From assembly GCA_039808365.1 (NCBI GenBank), contig JBDHSX010000217.1:1-5284 (forward strand): a stretch of 5,284 nt of DNA, in the 5' to 3' direction. The stretch is from 62-47 sp039808365. Its GTDB lineage: Bacteria > Pseudomonadota > Alphaproteobacteria > Rhizobiales > Xanthobacteraceae. A model generated the notes under the pieces. It searched no databases and had not been told where the DNA came from. It saw only the letters and a program-made list of their open reading frames with translations. Of this stretch, positions 1-5,284 are shown piece by piece. Positions within the stretch are counted from its first letter, which is position 1; every line of letters begins with the position of its first letter. The position numbers were made by a program, and so were the translations under genes.

Positions 1-8
1 ACGTTGAA

Positions 9-431
9 TCATGCGTCCCCGAAACCCGCGCCGCCGTCCTGCGGCTTCAGGCGGATCAGCCGCGAGTCTTCGACCGCGGCCTGCCGGTGCTTCACCGCCT
101 CGCGATAGGCCGGATCGCGGATCATGCTGACGAACGCCTCCACCGACGGATATTCGGCGATGAAGCAATGGTCCCAGCGTTCGTCCTGCGGGCCGATCAG
201 CATCAGTTCGAACGCGCCGCGCCAGATGATTTTGCCGCCGAGCCGCGAAAACACCGGCCCGCTCTCGCGGCCGTAGGCGGCATAGGCTTCCGCGCCGCTC
301 GCCTTGCGGCCGTCGGGATAGCGCGCCTGGTCATGCAGCCGCACCAGGTTGAGCATATGGATCGGGCCGGGACGGTTGTTGTCACGGAATTGCGCGAAGA
401 TTTCCTTGGTCGGATCGATGTGGCCGGTCAT
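9..431 (-). CDS. DUF1330 family protein, small dimeric alpha/beta-barrel type
   Basis: This encodes a 140-residue soluble protein with no signal peptide or membrane segment. It resembles the DUF1330 family, whose members are small ferredoxin-like proteins that usually dimerise into an alpha/beta barrel; no reaction is established for most of them. Family-like features are the PIHMLNLVRL strand (residues 23-32), the SGAEAYAAYGRESGPV helix (about 45-60), a GGKIIWRG strand (65-72), and the segment from W86 through FIAEYPSVEAFVSMIRDPAY (about 90-109), followed by HR and a C-terminal LIRL strand (125-128). The ATG at 431 is chosen because a purine-rich GGGAGAGG lies 5 nt upstream. The frame stays open to a TTG at 515, but that extension runs through an intergenic palindrome and has no ribosome site. 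It lies downstream of yggS on the same strand, 125 nt away, so co-transcription is possible but interrupted by the palindrome. The family call is fairly secure; the function is unknown. Confidence 0.85.
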   Translation of the reverse strand: MTGHIDPTKEIFAQFRDNNRPGPIHMLNLVRLHDQARYPDGRKASGAEAYAAYGRESGPVFSRLGGKIIWRGAFELMLIGPQDERWDHCFIAEYPSVEAFVSMIRDPAYREAVKHRQAAVEDSRLIRLKPQDGGAGFGDA

Positions 432-436
432 CTCTA

Positions 437-444
437 CCTCTCCC
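437..444 (-). promoter_or_regulatory. Ribosome binding site of the DUF1330 gene
   Basis: On the minus strand GGGAGAGG sits 5 nt before the ATG at 431. It decides the start in favour of the 140-residue form over the in-frame ATG at 485 and TTG at 515, neither of which has a comparable purine run. Confidence 0.65.
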
Positions 445-454
445 GATCGGTTGC

Positions 455-529
455 CGTCATGCCCGGACTTGATCCGGGCCTTCATGTTTTTCAGAAGGAT
501 GGATCGCCGGGTCAAGCCCGGCGATGACG
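455..529. repeat. Compound intergenic palindrome (REP/BIME-like element)
   Basis: Two short hairpins lie about 23 nt apart. The left one has a perfect 7-bp stem (461-467 with 473-479) around the loop CTTGA. The right one has a perfect 9-bp stem (503-511 with 517-525) around TCAAG, the complement of the first loop. The arms are also inverted copies of each other: 455-477 against the reverse complement of 507-529 match at 19 of 23 positions, so the whole element could fold into one long cruciform. From memory, elements of this form (GTCATGCCCGG-CTTGA-CCGGG) are very abundant between genes in Bradyrhizobium and relatives. It sits between the yggS stop and the DUF1330 start. It could stop or slow transcription from yggS or protect mRNA ends, but there is no T-run after either stem on the minus strand, so a classical intrinsic terminator is not supported. 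Confidence 0.8.
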
Positions 530-556
530 CTCATACGAACTTCAACAAAATCGATC

Positions 557-1267
557 CTAGAGCGGCTTGGTCCGCGCCCCGAAAATCGCCGAGCCGATCC
601 GCACATGGGTCGCGCCGAAGGCGATCGCGGTGGCGAAATCGGCGCTCATGCCCATCGACAGTTTCGTCAGCCCGTTGCGCGCGGCGATTTTCGCGGTCAG
701 CGCGAAATGCGGCGCCGGGGCCTCATCCGCCGGCGGAATGCACATCAGCCCGCTGATCGTGAGCCCGTAAACGTCGCGGCAGCGCGCGATGAAGGCGTCG
801 GCGTCCTGGGGCGCGACGCCGGCTTTCTGCGGCTCCTCGCCGGTGTTGATCTGCACGAACAATTCCGGCCGGCGCGGCTGGCGGGAAAATTCCTTCGCAA
901 ATTCCTTGGCCAGCGCCGCGCACAGACTGTCGCGATCCACCGCGTGAATCGCGTCGAACAGCGCCACCGCGTCCTTGACCTTGTTCGATTGCAGCGGCCC
1001 GATCAGGTGCAGCGCGATGCCGGGGGTCGCGGCCAGCAGCGCCGGCCACTTGCCTTTCGCTTCCTGCACGCGGTTCTCGCCGAACACGCGCTGGCCGCGC
1101 GCGATCACCGGCGCGATGGCCGGCGCGTCGAAGGTCTTCGACACCGCGACCAGCGTGACGGCGGCGCGATCCCGCCGCGCCTCGCGGCAGGCGCGCGCGA
1201 TCGCCTGCTCCACCGCGTCGAGCCCGGATGGTGAGGACGGCGTTAACGAGGCGGCAGGCGACGTCAT
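557..1267 (-). CDS. yggS: YggS/PLPBP family pyridoxal-phosphate homeostasis protein
   Basis: This encodes a 236-residue cytosolic protein of the YggS/PROSC family. Members bind pyridoxal 5'-phosphate but have no known catalytic activity, and they keep PLP and amino-acid pools balanced. The fold is that of the alanine racemase N-terminal barrel. The PLP lysine is K44 in LVAVSKTF. Other family motifs are FGENRVQEAKGKW (62-74), HLIGPLQSNK (87-96), LFVQINTGEEPQKAG (136-150), ISGLMCIPP (171-179), and the phosphate-binding LSMGMSADF (203-211) with VRIGSAIFG (222-230). The length is normal. The ATG at 1267 is preferred, with GGAG about 11-14 nt upstream; an in-frame TTG at 1306 would add 13 residues that do not look like family sequence. 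An AKEF unit is duplicated at residues 120-127. The gene is divergent from the cyclase gene and upstream of the DUF1330 gene. The identification is secure; the exact start is slightly less so. Confidence 0.95.
   Translation of the reverse strand: MTSPAASLTPSSPSGLDAVEQAIARACREARRDRAAVTLVAVSKTFDAPAIAPVIARGQRVFGENRVQEAKGKWPALLAATPGIALHLIGPLQSNKVKDAVALFDAIHAVDRDSLCAALAKEFAKEFSRQPRRPELFVQINTGEEPQKAGVAPQDADAFIARCRDVYGLTISGLMCIPPADEAPAPHFALTAKIAARNGLTKLSMGMSADFATAIAFGATHVRIGSAIFGARTKPL
887..910 (-). repeat. 12-bp in-frame tandem duplication inside yggS
   Basis: Bases 887-898 and 899-910 are two adjacent 12-nt units that match at 11 of 12 positions. They encode AKEF twice in a row at about residues 120-127 of YggS, in the surface helix before the LFVQINTGEE strand. 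The reading frame is kept. Confidence 0.75.
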
Positions 1268-1375
1268 GATGCGGGGTCGGCTCCGGAATCCAGTGGCATC
1301 GTTCAAATTTTACGAAATTCGGGAAAGGGTCCTTGAAGCGTCGTTGCTAGTGAGGGAGCGGGCAAGGGACCAGCA
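1268..1375. promoter_or_regulatory. Divergent promoter region between yggS and the cyclase gene
   Basis: This is 108 nt between two divergent start codons, so promoters for both genes should lie here or just inside the genes. It contains a markedly AT-rich patch (about 1301-1319) in otherwise GC-rich sequence. On the minus strand, TAAAAT at 1307-1312 matches the sigma-70 -10 consensus at five of six positions and would give yggS a leader of roughly 30 nt. No good -35 partner is seen. For the plus strand, TTGAAG at 1333-1338 resembles a -35 box but has no convincing -10. No operator palindrome was recognised. The specific boxes are guesses; the regional assignment follows from the gene arrangement. 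Confidence 0.4.
1364..1369 (+). promoter_or_regulatory. Ribosome binding site of the diguanylate cyclase gene
   Basis: AAGGGA lies 6 nt before the ATG at 1376. It supports that start over the in-frame ATG at 1406 (residue 11), which has no purine run in front of it. Confidence 0.6.
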
Positions 1376-3070
1376 ATGTCGCGCACCAGTTACAACCGCC
1401 GTCAAATGAAACTCAAGCGGCTTTTCGGCATTCGCGGCCGTCTGATCCTGCTGGCGCTGATCCTGGTGGTGCCGCTGATGCTCGAACGCGCGCGCTCGCT
1501 GGAAGACGCGCGCGCCCGACAGATCGCCGCGATCTCAAGCGACTACACCGCGCTGGTCGGTCACGTCGTCGACGCCCAGCGCCAGGTGATCTCGTCGGTC
1601 GAGGCGGTGCTGAAATCATCGTCCTATGTCTACCGGCTCGGCGTCGAGGTGGGCGAGCCCTGCATCGTCATGCGCGCCAGCTTCCGCGTCGACCTGCCGT
1701 GGATCCGCAGCCTCTCGATGGTCGATCGCGACGGCCGCATCAAATGCTCGACGATGCCCGGCATCGGCGGCCTCGACATCAACGACCGGGCCTATCTGAG
1801 GGCGGCGCTGGCGGCCGGTTCGCTGGTGCTGAGCGACTACGTGCTGAGCCGCGCCACCCATCAGCCGACGATCATGGCGGCCTATCCGCTGCGGACGGCC
1901 AAAGGCGAGCATTCCGGCGCGGTCATCATCGCCGCCGTCAACCTGCGCTGGATGTCGTCGGTGATGAACGATCTCGGCGGCCGGCCCGGCGTCAGCGCGC
2001 AACTGATCGATCGCAACGGCGTGGTGCTGGCGGCCCCCGAGGATCTCGCCAGCACCGTCGGCCACGCGCTTGCCGACAAGACGCTGCTGCCGGCCATCCT
2101 CGCCCACGAGGCCGCCTCAAACGCGCGAAAGGGGTCCTTCACCCATCACCCGTTCAACGAGAGCCAGCGCACGGTATCGTTCACGCGGCTGCCGGGCAGC
2201 CATGCGCGGCTGGTCGTCAGCATCGACGAGGCGGCGGTCACCGCCGGCATCAATCGCGAAATCCGCGTCGCCTATGTCCAGCTCGCGTTCGTCTGCCTGC
2301 TGGTGCTGCTGGGCGCGCTGCTGGTGGTCGAGGGCCTGATCATGCGCCCGATTCAAACGCTTGCCGCCATCGCGCAGAAACTCGGCCGTGGCGAGCGCAA
2401 CGTGCGCGCGGCGCGCCACGAACTGCCGGCCGAGTTCATGCCGCTGGCGCGCGCCTTCAACGCCATGGCGATGCAACTCACCATGCGCGAGAACGAGTTG
2501 CTGGCCAGCAACAACCGCCTCAGCGTCATGGCCACCATCGACACCGTCTCGGGGCTGGCCAACCGGCGCGGCTTTCAGAGCCGGCTCGATTTCGAATGGC
2601 TCAAGGCCGAGCAGAACGGGACCGAGCTGGCGCTGCTGATGGTCGATGTCGATTACTTCAAGCTCTACAACGACACTTACGGCCATCTCGAAGGCGACGC
2701 CTGCCTGTCCCGGCTGGGCGAGACCCTGGCCCAGATCGCCGGCCGCACCTTCGGATTCGCCGCGCGTTACGGCGGCGAGGAATTCTGCGTCGTGCTGCCG
2801 GACGCCGACGCCGCCCGCGCCATGGAGGTCGGCGAGATGATTCGCGCCGCGGTGCGCGATCTGGCCCTCCCCCACCACGCCAGCGCCGCGCGGATCGTCA
2901 CCCTCAGCGTCGGGGTCGCGGTGACCCGGCCGAATCCGGCGCTGCGGACCGAAGACCTGATCGAGGCCGCCGACGCCGCGCTCTACGCCGCCAAGCACGC
3001 CGGCCGCGACCGCGTCGTCCAGCACGGCCGGCACCAGCCGCCGGCGGGGCGCGTCGCCATGGCGGGGTGA
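1376..3070 (+). CDS. Membrane-bound diguanylate cyclase: Cache-like sensor, HAMP, GGDEF
   Basis: This 564-residue inner-membrane sensor should make c-di-GMP from two GTP. TM1 is about residues 21-36 and TM2 about 299-322, leaving a periplasmic region of some 260 residues. Its pattern (VDRDGRIKCS at 116-125, NDRAYLRAAL at 136-145, VLSDYVLSRATHQP at 151-164) resembles a double-Cache sensor; the ligand is unknown. A HAMP linker follows (about 323-370, with P325), then a short helix and the GGDEF domain (about 385-550). That domain opens with IDTVSGLANRRGF (388-400). Active-site residues are intact: D424 in VDVDYFK, N432 and D441 for guanine binding, and GGEEF at 466-470. SVGVA (511-515) and ALYAAKHAGRDRV (535-547) also fit. 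The inhibitory I-site RxxD is RTFG at 457-460, so its aspartate is missing. There is no EAL domain. The gene precedes leuS by 212 nt. The enzyme class is secure, the sensor subtype less so. Confidence 0.95.
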   Translation: MSRTSYNRRQMKLKRLFGIRGRLILLALILVVPLMLERARSLEDARARQIAAISSDYTALVGHVVDAQRQVISSVEAVLKSSSYVYRLGVEVGEPCIVMRASFRVDLPWIRSLSMVDRDGRIKCSTMPGIGGLDINDRAYLRAALAAGSLVLSDYVLSRATHQPTIMAAYPLRTAKGEHSGAVIIAAVNLRWMSSVMNDLGGRPGVSAQLIDRNGVVLAAPEDLASTVGHALADKTLLPAILAHEAASNARKGSFTHHPFNESQRTVSFTRLPGSHARLVVSIDEAAVTAGINREIRVAYVQLAFVCLLVLLGALLVVEGLIMRPIQTLAAIAQKLGRGERNVRAARHELPAEFMPLARAFNAMAMQLTMRENELLASNNRLSVMATIDTVSGLANRRGFQSRLDFEWLKAEQNGTELALLMVDVDYFKLYNDTYGHLEGDACLSRLGETLAQIAGRTFGFAARYGGEEFCVVLPDADAARAMEVGEMIRAAVRDLALPHHASAARIVTLSVGVAVTRPNPALRTEDLIEAADAALYAAKHAGRDRVVQHGRHQPPAGRVAMAG

Positions 3071-3093
3071 AGCCGACATCCTGTCCCGGAACC

Positions 3094-3118
3094 AGGCATC
3101 CGGCACCGGATTCGGCCT
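3094..3118 (+). terminator. Possible terminator hairpin after the cyclase gene
   Basis: A hairpin begins 24 nt after the cyclase stop codon. It has an inner 5-bp stem (3098-3102 with 3107-3111, loop GCAC) and an outer 4-bp stem (3094-3097 with 3115-3118), separated by a 3-nt bulge. It is followed only by TTAATCC, not a true T-run, so it is at best a weak intrinsic terminator. The position between the two same-strand genes, just ahead of a candidate leuS promoter, is what makes it plausible. Confidence 0.3.
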
Positions 3119-3125
3119 TAATCCA

Positions 3126-3155
3126 TTGACCCAGCGCGGTCTTTTGTGGCCTAGT
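3126..3155 (+). promoter_or_regulatory. Candidate leuS promoter
   Basis: TTGACC at 3126-3131 matches the sigma-70 -35 consensus well. Eighteen bases later CCTAGT (3150-3155) is a weak -10, with only three of six consensus positions. Promoters of this shape, with a strong -35 and a degenerate CTA-containing -10, are common in alphaproteobacteria. It would start transcription near 3162 and give leuS an untranslated leader of about 120 nt. Confidence 0.4.
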
Positions 3156-3161
3156 GAGCCG

Positions 3162-3184
3162 CTTTCCGCGCGAGCGCGGCGAAG
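3162..3184 (+). other. Hairpin in the leuS leader
   Basis: CCGCG (3166-3170) and CGCGG (3175-3179) form a 5-bp stem with loop CGAG. CTT (3162-3164) and AAG (3182-3184) can extend it across a small internal loop. The GCCGC at 3158-3162 can instead pair with GCGGC at 3176-3180 or 3192-3196, and the latter can pair with GCCGC at 3210-3214. Such short GC matches arise easily by chance here, so any regulatory role is speculative. The rest of 3185-3282 holds a small direct repeat of GCTTGCC (3195-3201 and 3206-3212) and no recognisable gene. Confidence 0.25.
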
Positions 3185-3282
3185 GCCGGTTGCGGCTTGC
3201 CTGAAGCTTGCCGCCTGAAATTCGCGCTCCCACTCCCGATCGCGCCGGTCGCGATCCAACCAGCCGGTCAATTTCCGATCCA

Positions 3283-5284
3283 ATGAGCAACGAACGCTAC
3301 AACGCCCGCGAGTGCGAACCGCGCTGGCAGAAAATCTGGGACGAACAGGCGATCTTCACCACGAAGAACGACGATCCGCGGCCGAAATACTACGTGCTGG
3401 AGATGTTCCCCTATCCGTCCGGGCGCATCCACATGGGTCACGTCCGCAACTACACCATGGGCGACGTGGTGGCGCGCACCATGCGCGCCAAGGGCTACAA
3501 CGTGCTGCACCCCATGGGCTGGGACGCCTTCGGCCTGCCGGCGGAAAACGCCGCGATGCAGAACAAGACCGATCCGGCGCAATGGACCTACGCCAACATC
3601 AAGGCGATGAAGAAGCAGCTCCAGACCATGGGGCTGTCGCTGGACTGGAGCCGCGAGATCGCGACCTGCGATCCGAGCTACTACAAGCACCAGCAGAAGA
3701 TGTTCCTCGACTTCCTGAAAGCCGGCCTCGCCGAGCGCGAGAAGCGCAAGGTCAACTGGGACCCGGTCGACATGACCGTGCTCGCCAACGAGCAGGTGAT
3801 CGACGGCCGCGGCTGGCGTTCCGGCGCGGTGGTGGAGCAGCGCGAGCTCAATCAGTGGGTCTTCAAGATCACCAAATATTCGCAGGACCTGCTGGAGGCG
3901 CTCGACACCCTCGACCGCTGGCCCGACAAGGTGCGGCTGATGCAGCGCAACTGGATCGGCCGTTCCGAGGGTCTGCGTTTCGAATTCAGCCTGATCGGCG
4001 CGCCCGGCGGCTTCGAGAAGCTGCCGGTGTTCACCACCCGCGCCGACACCATGTACGGCCCGACCTTCGCCGCCGTCTCGCCGGACCATCCGCTGGCGAA
4101 GGCGCTGGCCGCGAAGGACCCGAAAGTCGCGGCGTTCATCGAGGAATGCCACCGCATGGGCACCTCGCAGGCCGAGATCGACACGGCCGAGAAGCTCGGC
4201 TTCGACACCGGCATCAAGGCGCAGCATCCCGGCGATCCGGCGATCGAGCTGCCGCTCTACATCGCCAATTTCGTCCTGATGGATTACGGCACCGGCGCGA
4301 TCATCGGTTGTCCCGCCCACGATCAGCGCGACCTTGATTTCGCGCGCAAATACGGCCTGCCGGTGATCGACGTGTTCGTGCCGCTGGCGACCGGCGAGCG
4401 CGTCAAGGACATCGCCTTCGTGCCGCTGAAGACCGACACCGTCCGTTACGTGCAATGGGCCGGCGAACCCGGCGTGATGACCTGCGAGGAAGCGATGAAA
4501 CGCTCCCTCGACATGTTCGAGCGCGAGGGCTGGGGCCGCCGCGAGGTCAATTTCCGCCTGCGCGACTGGGGCATCTCGCGGCAGCGCTATTGGGGCTGCC
4601 CGATCCCGGTGATCCATTGCCCGCAGTGCGACGTGGTGCCGGTGCCGGACGCCGATCTGCCGGTCACGTTGCCGGACGACGTCTCCTTCGACAAGCCGGG
4701 CAACGCGCTCGACCATCATCCGACCTGGAAGCACGTCAAATGTCCGCGCTGCGGCGCGGACGCGCGGCGCGAAACCGACACCATGGACACTTTCGTCGAC
4801 TCGTCGTGGTATTTCGCGCGTTTCACCGATCCGTGGAACGAGCGCGCGCCGACCGACCCGGCGATCGCCGATGCCTGGATGCCGGTCGATCAATATATCG
4901 GCGGCGTCGAGCACGCGATCCTGCACCTGCTCTATTCGCGCTTCTTCACCCGCGCGATGAAGGCCACCGGCCACATCGGCATGGACGAGCCGTTCCGGGG
5001 CATGTTCACCCAGGGCATGGTGGTCCATGAGATCTACCGCAAGGCGGACGGCGGCTACGCCGCGCCGGCCGAGGTGGCGATCGAGACCGACGGCGAGACC
5101 CGTCGCGCCACGCTGATCGCCACCGGCGAGCCGGTCGAGATCGGCGCCATCGAGAAAATGTCGAAATCGAAGCGCAACACCGTCGATCCCGACGACATCA
5201 TCGGCACCTACGGCGCCGACACCGCGCGCTGGTTCATGCTGTCGGATTCGCCGCCGGACCGCGACGTGATCTGGAGCGAGGAAG
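3283..5284 (+). CDS. leuS: Leucyl-tRNA synthetase, 3' end beyond the window
   Basis: This is the class I synthetase that charges tRNA-Leu with leucine and edits mischarged tRNA. The window holds 667 residues of an expected 860-880, with no in-frame stop; the anticodon-binding and C-terminal domains are cut off by the window edge. ATP-binding motifs are HMGH (50-53, the HIGH signature) and KMSKS (625-629). Between them lie HPMGWDAFGLPAE (76-88), the CP1 editing domain with TTRADTMYG (251-259) and GCPAHDQRD (342-350, including the editing aspartates), RDWGISRQRYWG (427-438), two CxxC pairs that probably bind zinc (C446/C449 and C487/C490), DTFVDSSWYF (502-511), and a leucine-specific insert at about 583-620. 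All key residues are present. The ATG at 3283 gives MSNERYNARECEPRWQ, the expected family N-terminus, although no Shine-Dalgarno is visible. The frame is open upstream only to 3205. The identification is secure. Confidence 0.98.
   Translation, partial: MSNERYNARECEPRWQKIWDEQAIFTTKNDDPRPKYYVLEMFPYPSGRIHMGHVRNYTMGDVVARTMRAKGYNVLHPMGWDAFGLPAENAAMQNKTDPAQWTYANIKAMKKQLQTMGLSLDWSREIATCDPSYYKHQQKMFLDFLKAGLAEREKRKVNWDPVDMTVLANEQVIDGRGWRSGAVVEQRELNQWVFKITKYSQDLLEALDTLDRWPDKVRLMQRNWIGRSEGLRFEFSLIGAPGGFEKLPVFTTRADTMYGPTFAAVSPDHPLAKALAAKDPKVAAFIEECHRMGTSQAEIDTAEKLGFDTGIKAQHPGDPAIELPLYIANFVLMDYGTGAIIGCPAHDQRDLDFARKYGLPVIDVFVPLATGERVKDIAFVPLKTDTVRYVQWAGEPGVMTCEEAMKRSLDMFEREGWGRREVNFRLRDWGISRQRYWGCPIPVIHCPQCDVVPVPDADLPVTLPDDVSFDKPGNALDHHPTWKHVKCPRCGADARRETDTMDTFVDSSWYFARFTDPWNERAPTDPAIADAWMPVDQYIGGVEHAILHLLYSRFFTRAMKATGHIGMDEPFRGMFTQGMVVHEIYRKADGGYAAPAEVAIETDGETRRATLIATGEPVEIGAIEKMSKSKRNTVDPDDIIGTYGADTARWFMLSDSPPDRDVIWSEE

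Noticed and set aside
432..515. N-terminal extension of the DUF1330 protein starting at TTG 515 or ATG 485
   Set aside because: The extension would be encoded by the intergenic palindrome and has no ribosome site, whereas the ATG at 431 has GGGAGAGG at proper spacing.
455..529. The palindrome as a CRISPR unit or insertion-sequence end
   Set aside because: There is a single element, no repeat-spacer series, no transposase nearby and no target-site duplication visible.
524..1234. 236-codon plus-strand open frame opposite yggS
   Set aside because: It is the antisense shadow of yggS, Arg-rich, with no motif of its own.
1268..1306. N-terminal extension of YggS from TTG 1306
   Set aside because: It adds 13 residues without family resemblance and would put the start inside the likely promoter patch.
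1699..3129. 476-codon plus-strand open frame overlapping the cyclase in another frame
   Set aside because: The translation is an Arg/Pro/Ala/Gly-rich shadow, while the other frame encodes a complete Cache-HAMP-GGDEF protein.
3154..3204. 16-codon GTG open frame in the leuS leader as a leader peptide
   Set aside because: It has no ribosome site and only three leucine codons, not consecutive, so it does not look like a leucine attenuator peptide; it also overlaps the candidate -10 box.
2117..3283. 388-codon minus-strand open frame across the cyclase 3' half and the leuS leader
   Set aside because: It is antisense to the GGDEF domain, is of low-complexity composition, and has no family resemblance; the opposite strand explains the sequence fully.
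3268..5028. 586-codon open frame antisense to leuS
   Set aside because: It lies wholly opposite a textbook leuS with intact motifs. Its translation is rich in Arg, His, Val and Gly with no recognisable domain, typical of the complement of GC-rich coding sequence.

Overview
The window reads as ordinary chromosome from a GC-rich alphaproteobacterium, most likely of the Bradyrhizobium/Rhodopseudomonas/Nitrobacter group. Three things point there: strongly GC-biased codon third positions in every gene, the style of the leucyl-tRNA synthetase (for example GCPAHDQRD in its editing domain), and an intergenic palindromic repeat of a type that, from memory, is scattered widely in those genomes. The lineage is an inference; no search was run.

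Layout: two genes are on the minus strand at the left. These are a small DUF1330-family protein (9-431) and, upstream of it in transcription order, a YggS/PLPBP-type pyridoxal-phosphate homeostasis protein (557-1267). The 125-nt gap between them holds a compound palindrome (455-529) made of two small hairpins that can also pair with each other. A 108-nt divergent region (1268-1375) separates yggS from two plus-strand genes. The first is a membrane-bound diguanylate cyclase with a periplasmic Cache-like sensor, HAMP and GGEEF domain (1376-3070). After a 212-nt leader-like gap comes leuS (3283 to the window edge), the leucyl-tRNA synthetase, cut off at residue 667 just after its KMSKS motif.

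The genes do not form an obvious single pathway. leuS and yggS are housekeeping functions (translation; PLP and amino-acid homeostasis). The cyclase is an environmental-signal input to c-di-GMP, and the DUF1330 protein has no assigned role. I see no mobile element, RNA gene, CRISPR array, phage gene or defence gene, and nothing I would call an undescribed system. The points worth a second look are modest: a degenerate c-di-GMP inhibitory site in the cyclase, a probable periplasmic cysteine pair in its sensor, the compound palindrome between the two minus-strand genes, a 12-bp in-frame duplication in yggS, and the structured leuS leader with no visible Shine-Dalgarno.
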